A DNA stretch of 64,000 bases from assembly GCA_014218235.1 (NCBI GenBank), contig CM024760.1, positions 70,744,961 to 70,808,960 of the forward strand, read 5' to 3'. The position numbers were made by a program, and so were the translations under genes. The stretch comes from Colocasia esculenta. Taxonomy: Eukaryota > Streptophyta > Magnoliopsida > Alismatales > Araceae. Of the stretch, positions 33,133 through 44,908 are shown piece by piece (within the stretch, counting starts at the first letter, position 1; every line of letters starts with the position of its first letter). Below the pieces are notes generated by a model, which was given only the letters and a program-made list of their open reading frames with translations, was not told the origin of the DNA and ran no database searches.

Positions 33133-33535
33133 GGGTGCAGAGAAGAAGGATTCTGAAGGGAGGATGATGGAAGGGACGGAAGTTCTCGAAGGAGTTCTTC
33201 GCGGGAAGAGAAGAAGGCTTCGAAAGATGCAGAGAGTCGATCCCAAAATCGTTAGGGCATCAGCTTTGGGTGAACAGATAGAGAATAAAAAGGGTAAAGG
33301 TAGAAGACGAATCGATCTCAAAGCGATTTGGATAAAATAATATTACTTTAATGACAGGAGGAGCGCCAAAAGGCGGCAAAGGTAGAAAGCGACAAAAAGG
33401 TTTGACAAGTCAAACAACTTTCTACACAGAAGCGGTCAAAGCATATAGATAACTGAGTTTTGTTTAACTTTAACGGAGAGAGAACTTTTCATTTATCTGA
33501 AAAATTTATATGTCAATAAAATCACAGAAATTCTT
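33133..33535 (-). other. Spacer between pol and the extra ORF of copia-2
   Basis: About 400 bases between the RNase H stop and the probable ATG of the extra ORF. A subgenomic promoter or splice acceptor would be expected here if the extra ORF is expressed; no TATA box is obvious. Confidence 0.4.
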
Positions 33536-36500
33536 TCACAAATTGCACATCCCTAGTTCCCTTCTAAGAGATGTAAATCTCTCTTCAGGTAGGGCTTTTG
33601 TGAAGATATCTGCCAATTGACCATTTGTATCTATAAACGAAATTTCTAAATTACCACTAGCTACATGGTCTCGAATAAAATGATATCTTACCTCAATGTG
33701 TTTCGTCCTTGAGTGTTGAACTGGATTTTTGGTGAGGTTGATGGCACTAGTATTATCACACAATAGAGGAATTGATTTGATGTGAATGCCGAAATCTTCA
33801 AGTTGTTGCTTTATCCAAAGAAGTTGTGTACAGCAACTTCCAGCAGCAACATATTCCGCCTCAGCTGTTGATAGAGCTACTGAATTTTGTTTCTTGGATG
33901 TCCATGATATTAAGCATCCTGCAAGAAACTGACAACATCCACTGGTGCTTTTTCTATCTACTTTGCAACCAGCATAATCAGCATCTGAATATCCTATTAG
34001 ATTTATCTCACAAGATCTAGGATACCAGAGACCTAAATCATGAGTTCTAGCTAAATATCTAAATATTCTTTTTACAGAGATTAAGTGAGACTCTCTAGGG
34101 TCTGCCTGATATCTAGCACACATGCATACACTGAACAAAATCTGGTCTACTGGCAGTTAAGTAAAGTAATGATCCTATCATACCTCGATAATTCTTTTGA
34201 TCTACCCTTTTACCTTTTTGATCACTGTCCATTCTGGTTGATGTGCTCATTGGAGTTGATAATGGCTTTGCATCTTCAAATCCAAATTTCTTCAACAGCT
34301 CTTTGGTGTACTTTGCTTGACAGATATGAGTGCCATCCTTCCCTTGCTTGATTTGCAATCCAAGGAAGTAGCTTAACTCCCCCATCAAGCTCATTTCGAA
34401 TTCTCCCTGCATAAGCTTTTCAAAGTACTTGCAAAGAGATTCATCAGTAGATCCAAAAATAATATCATCCACATAGATTTGTACAAGAAGTATATGTTTA
34501 ACCTTAGATTTTATAAATAATGTACTATCTACTTTACCTCTAGTGAAACCATGATTTAATAAGAAATTACTGAGCCTTTCATACCAGGCTCTAGGAGCTT
34601 GCTTTAGACCATATAAAGCCTTATGTAGTTTAAATACATGATTTGGAAATTCAGAGTCGTCAAAACCTGGAGGTTGTTCAACATAAACTTCCTCCTTGAT
34701 GAAACCATTTAAAAAGGCTGATTTGACATCCATTTGAAAAAGTTTTAAATCAAGTGCGGATGCATAAGCAAGTAAAATCCTAATGGCCTCAAGTCTAGCT
34801 ACAGGTGCATAAGTTTCATCGAAATCTATGCCTTCCTCTTGGGAGTAGCCTTGAGCCACCAATCTGGCTTTGTTCCTTAAGATTATTCCAGACTCATCCA
34901 GTTTATTTCTGAACACCCATTTGGTGCCAATAACTGAATGATTGGATGGTCTAGGAACAAGTGACCATACTTGGTTTCTCTTGAACTGATTTAGTTCATC
35001 TTGCATGGCTAGTATCCAAGATTCATCAGATAAAGCTTCATTGACTGTCTTAGGTTCTACTTGAGAGACAAATGCTAAATAGTCGCATGGAATTACATTA
35101 CCTCTAGTTCTTACCCCTACAGATGGATCACCAATGATGTTTTCAGGAGGGTGATCTTTCTGATGTCTCCATTCCTTTGGAAGATCTTTATGTTGGATTT
35201 CTGTTTGCTGCAGTTCTTCCAGAGTTGGATCCTCTTTGTCCTTAATTGAAGTTTTCTTTAATTTTTCGGACAAGACATCTGCATCATCAATGTCACTAAT
35301 TTCTTCCTTTTTCAAGGAAGGGTTAGATTCATCAAAAATAACATGTACTGATTGTTCAATTAATAAGGAACGTTTATTGAAAACTCTATAACCTTTAGGT
35401 TTAGAGGAATACCCCATGAAAATGCCTTCATCTGATTTGGCATCCAACTTACCAATGTCCCTTTTTCCATTGTTATGGATGAAGCAAGGACATCCAAATA
35501 CTCTGAAATGGCTAATCTTTGGCTTCTTTTCTTTGTAGAGTTCATAAGCAGTCTTTTTCAGAATTGGCCTGATCATCACTCTATTTATGATATAACATGC
35601 AGTGTTGATAGCTTCGGCCCAGAAATATCTTGGCAGATCATATTCTGATAACATTGATCTAGCCATATCCAAAAGAGTTCTGTTTTTCCTCTCAGCAATT
35701 CCATTCTGTTGAGGTGTCCTTGGAGCTGAGAAGTTGTGCTCAATTCCTTGATCATCACAGAACTTCGCAAACTTTTCATTCTGAAACTCACCACCATGAT
35801 CTGATCGAATCGAGACAATTGAGAATTTCTGATCTTTCTGAACTTTCTTACTGAAGCTGACAAAATTTTCAAATGTGTCATCTTTGTGCTCTAAAAAGGA
35901 TACCCAAGTGAATCTTGAATAATCATCAACTATTACAAATCCAAATTCTTTCCTCCCAAACTGGTAGTCCTCATTGGCCCAAATAAATCCATGTGAAGTA
36001 GTTCTAAGGGCTTTGAGGTGGTTACTACAGTCTTTGATTTGAAGGAGCTCTTGGTGTGCTTTCCTCTTGCACAAGGTCTGCAAATGCTATCCAATCTGAA
36101 ATTTACCTTTGGCAGTCCTTCAACTAGTTTTCTTTTTCTGAGCTTGTTCAGCCCATCCAAGCTGCAGTGGCCCAATCTTCTGTGCCACAACTCAGTTGAT
36201 TTATCTTTGCTAGCTGCCAAGCACACATCTTGATCCTTGAGTTCATCGAGATATAGAACATACAAATTTCTTTCTCTGTAGGCTTCAAATATGACTGCAC
36301 CATCCTTTAAGATACTGCATTTTGATTCTTGAAACTGAATTTGATGGCCTTTGTCACACAACTGGCTGATGCTGATGAGATTGTGCTTTAACCCTTTGAC
36401 CAGCATTACATCCTTTATGACTGATTTTCCTTTGATGTTCACAGACCCGCTTCCTATCACAGTCCCTTTTCCATTATCTCCATAGGTGACTGTACCTTCT

Positions 36501-36610
36501 TCAGCTTGGAGATCAACAAATATCTTCTTGTTGCCTGACATATGCCTTGAGCACCCACTATCCAAATACCATTTGGATGCTCGAGGGTTAACCTGAAATG
36601 AGAACATCAA
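33536..36610 (-). CDS. Copia-2 pol: protease end, integrase, reverse transcriptase, RNase H
   Basis: Minus strand, read from 36610. Protease active site WYLDSGCSRHMSG; integrase zinc finger region LWHRRLGHCSLDGLNKL with a later CRPCARGKH; integrase core with Asp in VIVDDYSRFTWVSF, Asp in SIRSDHGGEF and Glu in NGIAERKNRTLLD (D-D-E triad). Copia RT blocks are GTKWVFRNKLDE, GIDFDETYAPVARLEAIR, QMDVKSAFLNGFI and the catalytic QIYVDDIIFGSTD. RNase H: GYSDADYAGCKVDRKSTSG, STAEAEYVAAGSC and the end ELGMCNL, stop near 33536. Frame breaks near 35945 and 34120 join three long ORFs; otherwise the sequence looks functional. Cuts, copies and inserts the element's DNA. Confidence 0.93.
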
Positions 36611-38350
36611 GCTTTAGGTACCAAATTCTTTTTGGGTCCTGATTGGTTAGTATCATCAACTTTACCTTTTAATATCCATTTTTATGTCTTGTTGGGCATG
36701 TCATTTTAATATGTCCTAACTTGTTGCAGTGACTGCAGCAGGATAACTTAGTTACTTTTTCTATGTATTTGAAATCAGCTTTGTATGCTACATCTTGTTC
36801 AGGTACAAATTTTGGTGTTGGATATGTTTTAGGGTATATTATGGTTTCTTCATTATCTGGGGGTGTATATCCTAGTCCATTTTCTTTTTACCCGATCTCC
36901 TAGCACCTTTTAATATTAAAGAGTTTTTACCATTGGTAAATTTTTCTAGGGTGCTTGCTAGTGTATTGTTTTCTTCTTTTAATTCATTTACAGTTTTTCT
37001 TAATCATCTGAGTTTTCCTGTTTTCCTAGGTCAGTGATTTTTCTGTTCTTGTCTTTTAAATTTTCACATAATAGTTCATTTCTTCTCTTAAGCTCAACTA
37101 TTTGTTTTTCTAGTTCTTCGTTTTCAGATTTTAAATCTGAGTTGGTATTTTCGAGACATGTGATATTTTTCTTGCTTAGCTTAAGTAGTTTACACACTTC
37201 TTTATACTTATTGTAGAGTTCATTAAATGCACTTTCCAAATTATCCGAATCTGAGTCATTACAGGAATCGAAAGAAGAATCAGATGTTACCTTATCCTCG
37301 GTATTCGCCATGAGAGCCAAGTTGGCTTCTTCACCTTCACTGCTCGAGCTTGACTCACTATCTGAGTCGCTGCTGTTGTCCCATGCAGCTGCCATGGCTT
37401 TCTTTTTGAATCTTCTGAACTTCTTGGAGCTGTCCTTCTTCTTGTGATCATTTTTCTTTAACATTGGACAGTCTGCCTTGATATGTCCAGGTTTCTTGCA
37501 TTCATAGCAAAGTGGCTCATTCCTCTTCTGATCTTTTCCATCTGGTCTCTTGAGATCTTTGTTTTTCTTGAAGTACCTCCTACCAGACTGGAACTTCTTC
37601 TTCTTTGCCAAGATTCTCTGCAATCTTCTTGAGAGCATGGCTTCTTCATCATCACTATCTTTGCTATCTTCACTGTTATCTAAGGATTCTTCTGATGAGT
37701 CCCCATTGGCTTTAAGCGCATTTGACTGCTTCTTTCTACTGGAGGATTCTCCTAGTCTTTCCATGTTTATTTCATGGGCCATGAGAGACCCAATGAGTTT
37801 TTTCTACTGACATTTTCTTAAGATCATTAGCTTCTTCGATAGCTGTGACCTTTGCCGTCCATGAAGATGGCAGGGATCTGAGAATCTTCCTTACCATATC
37901 TGCATTTTCATATGACTTTCCTAGACTTGCTAGGCCATTAGTAATGTCAGTAAATCTACTAAACATTTGGGTAATAGACTCACCTGTTTGCATTTGAAAT
38001 CTTTCATACTGAGTGACAAGAATGTCGATTCTTGTCTCCTTTACTTTGTCTGTACCTTCATATGTGATCTTTAACTTTTCCCACATTTCCATGGATGATT
38101 TGCATGCTGAAACTCTGTTGAACTCTTTCTTGCTTAGAGCACAACATAGAATGCTCTTAGCTTTACAGTTCAGAGGATTTTCTTTCTATCTTCATCTGTC
38201 CATTGTGCTTTCTCATTTGTGACGACCAGATCACCTTCTTCCACTATTGACCAGATTTGATAATCGTGGCCTTGTAGAAAGTATTCCATCCTGGTCTTCC
38301 AATACGTATAATCTTCACCATCGAACAAGGGACTGTTGACAGACTGACCT
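36611..38350 (-). CDS. Copia-2 gag with two CCHC zinc knuckles
   Basis: Minus strand. The N-terminal gag block (FDGEDYTYWKTRMEYFL near 38320) leads to MFSRFTDITNGLASLGKSY and LRSLPSSWTAKVTAIEE (38092-37772). The next frame, 37782-37000, has acidic/Ser stretches, the first knuckle CYECKKPGHIKADC (about 37490), a Lys-rich stretch, then a coiled-coil-like part (LKSENEELEKQIVELKRRNE). A second knuckle CSHCNKLGHIKMTC lies near 36700-36742, in a different frame. Two knuckles and a long coiled coil are usual for Sirevirus gag. Breaks occur near 38175, 37785 and 36990-36650, so expression as it stands is doubtful. Confidence 0.85.
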
Positions 38351-38400
38351 TGATCTTTGCTCTTCAGATCGTTGGATCTTCTTCTTTGTCGAAGAGACGG

Positions 38401-38412
38401 GCTCTGATACCA
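38401..38412 (-). other. Copia-2 primer-binding site
   Basis: TGGTATCAGAGC on the minus strand, two bases inside the 5' LTR end, complementary to initiator tRNA-Met. Confidence 0.93.
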
Positions 38413-39075
38413 CTTGTTGCCCAGCTAGCTAGCCCAGAGGGGGGGTGAATGGGTTATTAAAACTTCGATGTTTGATTAAAACCTGTTTACTGAAAAGATT
38501 GCACAACTTAATAACAAGGTTAGAGTTAGAGCAAACAAGACAACAATCACACAAAACACAACCACAAGACACAAGGATTTTTATCCTGGTTCGGAACTCC
38601 TCTCCACAGGAGACCTACGTCCAGTCCCTGAGCAATACCTCAGGATTTTACTACCAAGGGTACAATCCCCCTTAAGGATCCTTACACCCAGCCTCAACTG
38701 GTCTTCCTTCAACCTGAAGGGTACAACAACCACCCTGGATACCACCAGGTCTTCCTTCGTCCAGAAGGGAACACAAACTAATCAGAAAAAGGTTGTGAAA
38801 ACAGGCTTCAGATTCTAGCTTGACCAGCTACAACCTGAAGCTCCTAGGCCCCCGAGAGAGAAAGAGATTTAACAAGGTTTTTCTCTCCAAGGACCACACA
38901 GGCTCTTACAAATTTGAGATTCCTTTTGAGCACAGAGAGCTAAGAGCTTGGAACCCGGTTTGGAGTGGAGGCTTCGCTCTTCTTCAAAGTTCTAAAAATT
39001 GTGAGAGATGGATTTCCTTCTTCTTCTGGAATCAAGCGATGTTACTCGCTCTTTTTTCTTTTCGTCTTGAGTCTT

Positions 39076-39084
39076 CTATTTAAA
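39076..39084 (-). promoter_or_regulatory. TATA-like box of the copia-2 5' LTR
   Basis: TTTAAATAG in the context CAGTTTAAATAGAAGACTC on the minus strand, downstream of the repeat array and upstream of the gag leader. The same sequence occurs in the left LTR. Confidence 0.5.
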
Positions 39085-39559
39085 CTGCTGATTCAAATTG
39101 AACGTTGAAGTGTCCGTTGTCTCTTATCCTTGTGTACGTTAGACTGGTCACTGAGGAAGCTTCTGATCGTCAGTCTTTATCCTGGTGTACACGCTAAGAG
39201 ATGTCATAGAACTTTGTATCTTGTGTCCAACGTTGTCCAGATGAGTCTTGTCAGATATCTGTAAGCATATCATCAAAAATAGAAGACAGCTAGGACTGCT
39301 GTCTATTGTTAGTTGAGATGGAACAGATATTGCATTATATAGCAAAGCTCCTTTCTGTCCAAGAAAAGTACGTAGACAGAGTAGCATAGAAATGGAAGAT
39401 ATTGTCTGCATGCATGGGAGATACGATCGGAGAGCATTTAATGCATAGCAGTCAACGGACACGATATGACTTTGACTTTTCAACGCTATTAAAAAGCATT
39501 ATACTGATGCATCAAGAAATTCGATAAAAGAATCTTGCTGACTTCATAACTTATGAAAT

Positions 39560-40305
39560 CGTTATGAATTATAGCAAGTCGTTGTGAGCTCTAAAGAAAT
39601 CGTTGCAAGAAATCGTTATGACTAATAAAGAAGTCGTTACGCGAAATCGTTATGACTAATAAAGAAGTCGTTGCGCGAAATCGTTATGACTAATAAGAAG
39701 TCGTTGCGCGAAATCGTTATGACTAATGAAGAAGTCGTTGCGCGAAATCGTTATGACTAATAAAGAAGTCGTTGCGCGAAATCGTTATGACTAATAAAGA
39801 AGTCGTTGCGCGAAATCGTTATGACTAATAAGAAGTCGTTGCGCGAAATCGTTATGACTAATAAAGAAGTCGTTGCGCGAAATCGTTATGACTAATAAAG
39901 AAGTCGTTGCGCGAAATCGTTATGACTAATGAAGAAGTCGTTGCGCGAAATGTTATGACTAATAAAGAAGTCGTTGCGCGAAATCGTTATGACTAATAAA
40001 GAAGTCGTTGCGCGAAATCGTTATGACTAATAAGAAGTCGTTGCGCGAAATCGTTATGACTAGAGAAGTCGTTTGTCGCGCGCGAATCGTTACGGCTAGA
40101 GAGTCGTTGCGAGTTCTAAAGAAATCGTTACGAGGTCTAAAGAAGTCGTTACGGCTCAGAGAGTCGTTGCGAGTTCTAAAGAAATCGTTACGAGGTCTAA
40201 AGAAGTCGTTACGGCTAGAGAGTCGTTGCGAGTTCTAAAGAAATCGTTACGAGGTCTAAGAGTCGTTACGGCTAGAGAGTCGTTGCGAGTTCTAAAGAAA
40301 TCGTT
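39560..40305. repeat. Satellite-like array in the copia-2 5' LTR
   Basis: Counterpart of 28690-29425: about 13 copies of the 34-base unit followed by about four copies of the 59-base unit, with the shared core TCGTTRCG. Small differences in single units between the two LTRs show slippage after insertion, or assembly error. Confidence 0.92.
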
Positions 40306-40541
40306 ACGGTAACGATTTGAGTGTTCCGGTCAAAGAGGAAGTCGTTCTGCTTATCAAAGAAGTCGTTACAGGGACTTGGATAGAAATGATGGGACTTACC
40401 AGATTGTCTTGATCTTTCATTTTCTTTTGCTTCCTGTTCTCAAGGCTCAAGAAATCCATTAGTGTTATTTTGTTAATCATCAAAATTAATATATAAATAA
40501 ATGGAAATATTTATTATGGGGACAGTTTGGTCATCAACGTT

Positions 40542-43127
40542 GTGGTTTTATCTCTCTCGGTGTGGAAGAGACTCGTTGCGTGTCTTCTTCCTCTCTTTTC
40601 GTGGGTTGCTCGAGGTGGCGATGCTCCACTGTTGGTTTGTTTACCAGGTGCGCTAGTTGCTACCTTCTGGTGGAGTCATCTTCCCTCGAGTTGTTTTTGG
40701 GTTGAGCTGGTTGCTCCCCTCGTGCTGTCATTTACTTGTGGCACAGTGGGTCGATGGACCTGTTCACGCCATTTGTCATTGTGATTGTTTCTTGCTGCCT
40801 GCCTGAACAATTTGGGGCATTGGGTCTCTATTGGTTTGGTGTGAGGTAGTACCATTTTCTTGTTGGGTTGCATGCATGAGCGTTGCTTTGTTGTTCACCG
40901 ATTTTATTGCTTGGCTTGCTCGTGCAAGCGTTTCTCCGGTGTGTGCTCAATTGTGCCTCAGCTTGTGCCTTGGAGGCTTTTCGTGTCATTGTTTTGGTGT
41001 TTGGCCTCTCTATCGATCGCGATAGAGGTGGTGTTTCTTGCTCTTGCGCGCTAGGGAGTCTCTTTTGCTCCTCGTGCGGCAGAGTCGGTGCTCCGTGTTT
41101 TGTGTGGTCTTTAGAGCCGACATGGTTGTTGCACTCTTGAAGTCATCGGCTTTCCGTGTGCTTCTGTTGTGGGTCTCTAGTGGAGAGTCCCCTTCGGTGG
41201 GCCCTGTGTTGTCTCGGGTAGTTGGTGAAGTTGTGTGTGCTGCACCTTAAGCATTTTTCGATGCTTCGTGTTTTGTGCCTCAAGGGTCGAGGCCGACATG
41301 GAGTGTTGTGCCCTTTCAAGCTTAGGGTTCTTTGCGTGTGGCTTTTGACGAGTCTCTTGTGTTGAGTCCTTCCCATTAGCTAGTGTAGTTTTGGCCGCTA
41401 GTGCATCTGTGTTTCATTTTGCTTAGTTTTTGGTGCTTGTGGTAGCACCGTGTGCTCGTGCTCGAGTATTTCAATTTTATGCCGTCTGGAGCCTTGGTGC
41501 ATTGTGTTGTACCTTGGGTGGCTTCTGGTGCTTGTGATAGCACCATGTTTTGTGCCGTGTGCCATGATCATGAGCTTCGTGCATTGTTTCACGAGTTTGC
41601 TCAGTGTTGGAGGCATTGGGCTTTCCGCCTCTGAGACACGTGTGCTAGCCTGAGTCTTGTAGTTGTACCGTTGCCGCTGTTGGGTGGCTGCTTTGCCTTG
41701 TCTAGGTAGCCCTATCAGTGGTACGCCAGGCTTTGGTCGTAGCATATGTCTGAGTTTTCCCTCTCGCTTTGAGAGCGAGTGTGTTCGGTTGTTGTACCCT
41801 ACTTCGGTCTAGGTCCCTCTGAGGTCGACGTGTTGTTCTCGACCTCTGTGGTTGTTTTGGTTCCTGTGTGGTTGTGCGTCTTTTTGGTAGTTGGCATGTT
41901 GGTACCCACGTTGAGACCTGTGTGCGCGTGGCGGGTGTGCTGCCAACTCTTCGTTGGTTCACCTCTTGTGCGTGGTGTTGGTGAGTCTGGAAGCTAATGG
42001 CGGAGTCTCCTGTCAGTTCGTCTGGTGACAGTGAGGTTTATTGACTTGCTAGTACTCGACCACGTGGTTTGTCGATGTTGGGAGGTGTCCGATTTCGACT
42101 TAACCTTAGACGTCTTCCGTGTTTCCGTCGCGGTGTGCCACGTTGTGGAGCGTGTAACGCCCAGTTTTTGTGGTTTTACGTGTGCTTGGTGTCCTTGTTG
42201 GACCATGAGGAGGTCTGGGTGAGACCTAGTGGTGACAGTGGATGCCATTTTCGCATGTTGAGGTTTCTCCGCGTGCACTTGTTGTTCCTGTTGGACCACG
42301 AGGAAGGTCTTGGTGAGACCTAGTGGTGACATTGGACGTCGTTTCCGTGTGTTGAGGATTCTCCGTGAGTGTGTTCTCGCTCTGGTTCTTATCCCTCGCG
42401 TGGCTTCTCGGTTGGGCTGGTGACCGATGCTAGCTGCTGCTAGTAGCATGAGGCCGTTCCCCTGAGACTTGTGGTTGGTTCTCAGGTGTTTCTCGTGTGG
42501 TTGTTGGCAACTGTGTACTCTGTCAAGTTTCGCTGGCGATAGAGTGAGTTGCTTACCGACGATTCTCGTGTTGCTGTCGGCAACTGTGTACTCTGTCGGG
42601 TTTTGCTGGCGACAGAGTGGGTTGCTAGTTGGTTGGTCCCAACAGTGGGGTCTATTGGTGGTTGCAGCCGTACGGTTTTTGCCTGGCTTTTTTTGCTATT
42701 CAGGTTAATTTTGGCGTTGCTCGGCACCTGTGGGGCTGCCGTTCCATTTGGACACCCTACATGTGGCTGGAGTGAGCCATTGGTTTTCAGTTTCTTACTC
42801 CAGGTGCGTTTGGAGCGTGTTGTGAGCCGTTGGGTTTTCGGTTGCATGCTCCCTGTGTGTTTGGAGCTTGTTGCGTGAGCTGTTGGTTGCTCTCTACGTG
42901 TTTGGTGGTGCGGTTGTTGCCACGAGGAGGTCGTGGTGAGACTTAGTGGCTTTTCACACCCGCGCTTTGTGTGCTCCGCGCGTGTTTGGCTATGTGGTTG
43001 TTTCCACGAGGAAGTCGTGTTGAGACTTAGTGGCTTATTCGCAGTGGTCTTACGTTTTCTCCCTGTGCTTCGTTTCGTGCCTCGGGATCTTTTAGGCATG
43101 CCCTAAATTTCGAGGACGAAATTGTTT
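40542..43127 (+). other. Gypsy-2 internal region, third part, non-coding with degenerate repeats
   Basis: G/T-rich. Degenerate repeats include a GGCAACTGTGTACTCTGTC unit at about 42506 and 42577, CACGAGGAGGTCGTGGTGAGAC-like units near 42297, 42920 and 43005, and GAGGAGGTCTGGGTGAGACC near 42206. ORFs in several frames (for example 42482-43099 on the minus strand) are Ser/Thr/Arg-rich and show no retrotransposon motif. It ends with GAGGACGAAATTGTTTTAAG, usual before the 3' LTR in Tekay-type elements. Confidence 0.6.
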
Positions 43128-43141
43128 TAAGGGTGGCAGGA
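43128..43141 (+). other. Gypsy-2 polypurine tract
   Basis: Purine-rich stretch AAGGGTGGCAGGA directly before the 3' LTR; two pyrimidines interrupt it compared with typical AAGGGGGGGAGGA. Confidence 0.7.
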
Positions 43142-44107
43142 TGTAAGACCCGACTTCCCGGCTTTCTGTCTGGTGTCTGGGATGACTGGCTACTAACGCG
43201 TCTGGGTTGGGCGACGCGTTAGTGTCACGTCATGGGTGTCCGACGCGACAGTCATCCTTGTCACGACCAGCTTGTGTGTTGTGTTCTTGTCGCGCCCTGC
43301 TTTCCTGTCGCGTCTTCGTGTCGCGCTCGGTCAACGGATCGCGATAGTGTTCCATCTCATCGGTCGTCTGACGCCTGTCAGGGTGGCAGGTGTGTCAGTA
43401 CGACCTGTCGGGTTGTCGCGGCATCCCTGGGGGGACGCGTTCTTGTCACGGTGCGTTGGCCCGTCGCGTTAAGGTCCTTAACGCGACGTGTCGCCCCGTC
43501 GCGTCTTAGGTGCCGAAGGCTTAAGGCCTTGGCCAGCAACCCCTTCTCCCTTTCTCCCTCTTTCCCCTCTCTCCTCCCGCTCCGGCGGTGCTCCGCCTCC
43601 CTCTCTCCCCTTTGCGTGTTTCAAGCGAGGAGGAGGGCTGTGCTCGTGTTCCCGGTGTCGTGGAGCTTGCTTGGAGCGAGGAGGAGGTGGCCAATCCGAC
43701 GTGAAGGGCCCTTATGGGTTCGTTTCTTCATTTAAAGTAAGGATTGCTTGAACCCTTCTCAATCCGGGTGGATTGGGAGCTTCTCGTGCTTTCTACTTAG
43801 TTTAGATAGCTTCTCCATGCTCCCCTCCCCCGCGTGGTGGTGTTCATGGCTTGTGGGAGGCTCCGAGATGGAGCATCCTGTGGGTCTGCCTCTCTGCTGG
43901 TGTCGCGACCGCGGTGCATGTCGCGACACCAGAAGAGGCGTCTGCCCGGTCGGGCGAGACCTTATTGCGACGCGTTTGCCTGTCGCGATAAGATTGCTAT
44001 CACGACGCATGTTCCTATCGCTACAGGGTTTGTTGTCACGATGCTTTGCCTCGTCGCGATAGGGTTACTATCGCGGTGCCCTTCCCCGTTGCGATGGTAT
44101 CGCGATG

Positions 44108-44129
44108 GCCTGGGGGGGGGGGGGGGGGG
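44108..44129 (+). repeat. Poly-G run in the gypsy-2 3' LTR
   Basis: About 22 G in a row; the 5' LTR has only seven at the matching place (near 21745). Confidence 0.75.
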
Positions 44130-44790
44130 GAGGGCGACAGTGCCTGTGTGTGCCTCGGGTGTTCCGTGGTTCCGGTTGGGGTGTCGGCGTGTTCCCCAGG
44201 GCTGGCTTGCCTTTAGGACCTTCTGGTGGGGAACGCAGCAGGTTACCTCTCTGCATTCAGTGACCGAAGGTGACACCTTCGTGGCCGTGTCCTGGCGGCG
44301 GTGCCAGAAGGCTCGCGTCTGTCTAATAATCGATTGTCCAACGACTAATCGATTATTAGCAGAGCGATGTTTTCTATACTATTTGGTGGTGTTCTGAGGT
44401 TCTGGCTTACTCATGCGTGCCTTGGTTGGCCGACGGCCCTCTCGAGGGTCTGTGCATGCCTTGTGCTTGCTGGGCTTGTCGTAGGTTACAAGCCAGCGGT
44501 TCGGCGTGGTTCTTGTTGTGCTTGCCTCGCCTGTTTGCCTGGTGCTTGGAACTTGAGGGCTTGTCCCATTCATAGGTTGTCTCTGTTGCTTGGGACCCCC
44601 ATCCTCGAGAGCATGTTGAGGAAGTGCTCTGGGCTACGAGCGTGCTCGAGTTGGCAGCCGAGTTGGCAGACTCTAGAGTGGAGGGGAAAACGAGGTTTGG
44701 ACAGCGACGCTGAGTCATTGTAGAGCTCTCTTGTCTGGGTGGGACGTTGAGATCGTTGAGGCGGTTCTCTTCCTGGCACGGCCTAGACAA

Positions 44791-44908
44791 TCCTTTGTCT
44801 CACTGCCTCTCTTTGCATTGGTTCCGGAGCCACGTAGTGGTGCTAGGCATCCTTTGTCTCACTGCCTCTCTTTGCATTGGTTCCGGAGCCACGTAGTGGT
44901 GCTAGGCG
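44791..44908 (+). repeat. 59-bp tandem duplication in the gypsy-2 3' LTR
   Basis: TCCTTTGTCTCACTGCCTCT starts at 44791 and again at 44850, and the two 59-base units are nearly identical. The 5' LTR has one copy (near 22446), so the duplication arose after insertion. Confidence 0.92.

Larger units (their letters stand above)
27538..40536 (-). mobile_element. Copia-2: 13.0 kb Sirevirus (SIRE/Maximus-like), nearly intact, minus strand
   Basis: LTRs of 2117 and 2122 bases (27538-29654 and 38415-40536), nearly identical. Flanks are GCGTT (27533-27537) and ACGTT (40537-40541). On the minus strand the order is 5' LTR, primer site, gag with two zinc knuckles, protease, integrase, RT, RNase H, a 3.4 kb extra (env-like) region, polypurine tract, 3' LTR. 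Integrase before RT is the copia order; large size, two CCHC boxes and an extra 3' ORF are Sirevirus features. Only a few frame breaks occur, several of which look like single-base indels and may be assembly errors. It is the youngest element of the nest. Confidence 0.95.
38415..40536 (-). repeat. Copia-2 5' LTR (right copy)
   Basis: Minus-strand start TGATGACCAAACTG at 40536, end GGGCAACA at 38415. Contains the 34/59-bp array (39560-40305) in U3 and the TATA-like TTTAAATAG at about 39076-39084, which should drive transcription of the element leftward. Confidence 0.94.

Noticed and set aside
40008..40238. 76-residue Arg/Lys/Leu-repeat ORF
   Set aside because: Translation of the 59-bp tandem units.
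42482..43099. 205-residue minus ORF rich in Thr/Ser/Lys
   Set aside because: Follows degenerate GT-rich repeats in gypsy-2; no retrotransposon motif.
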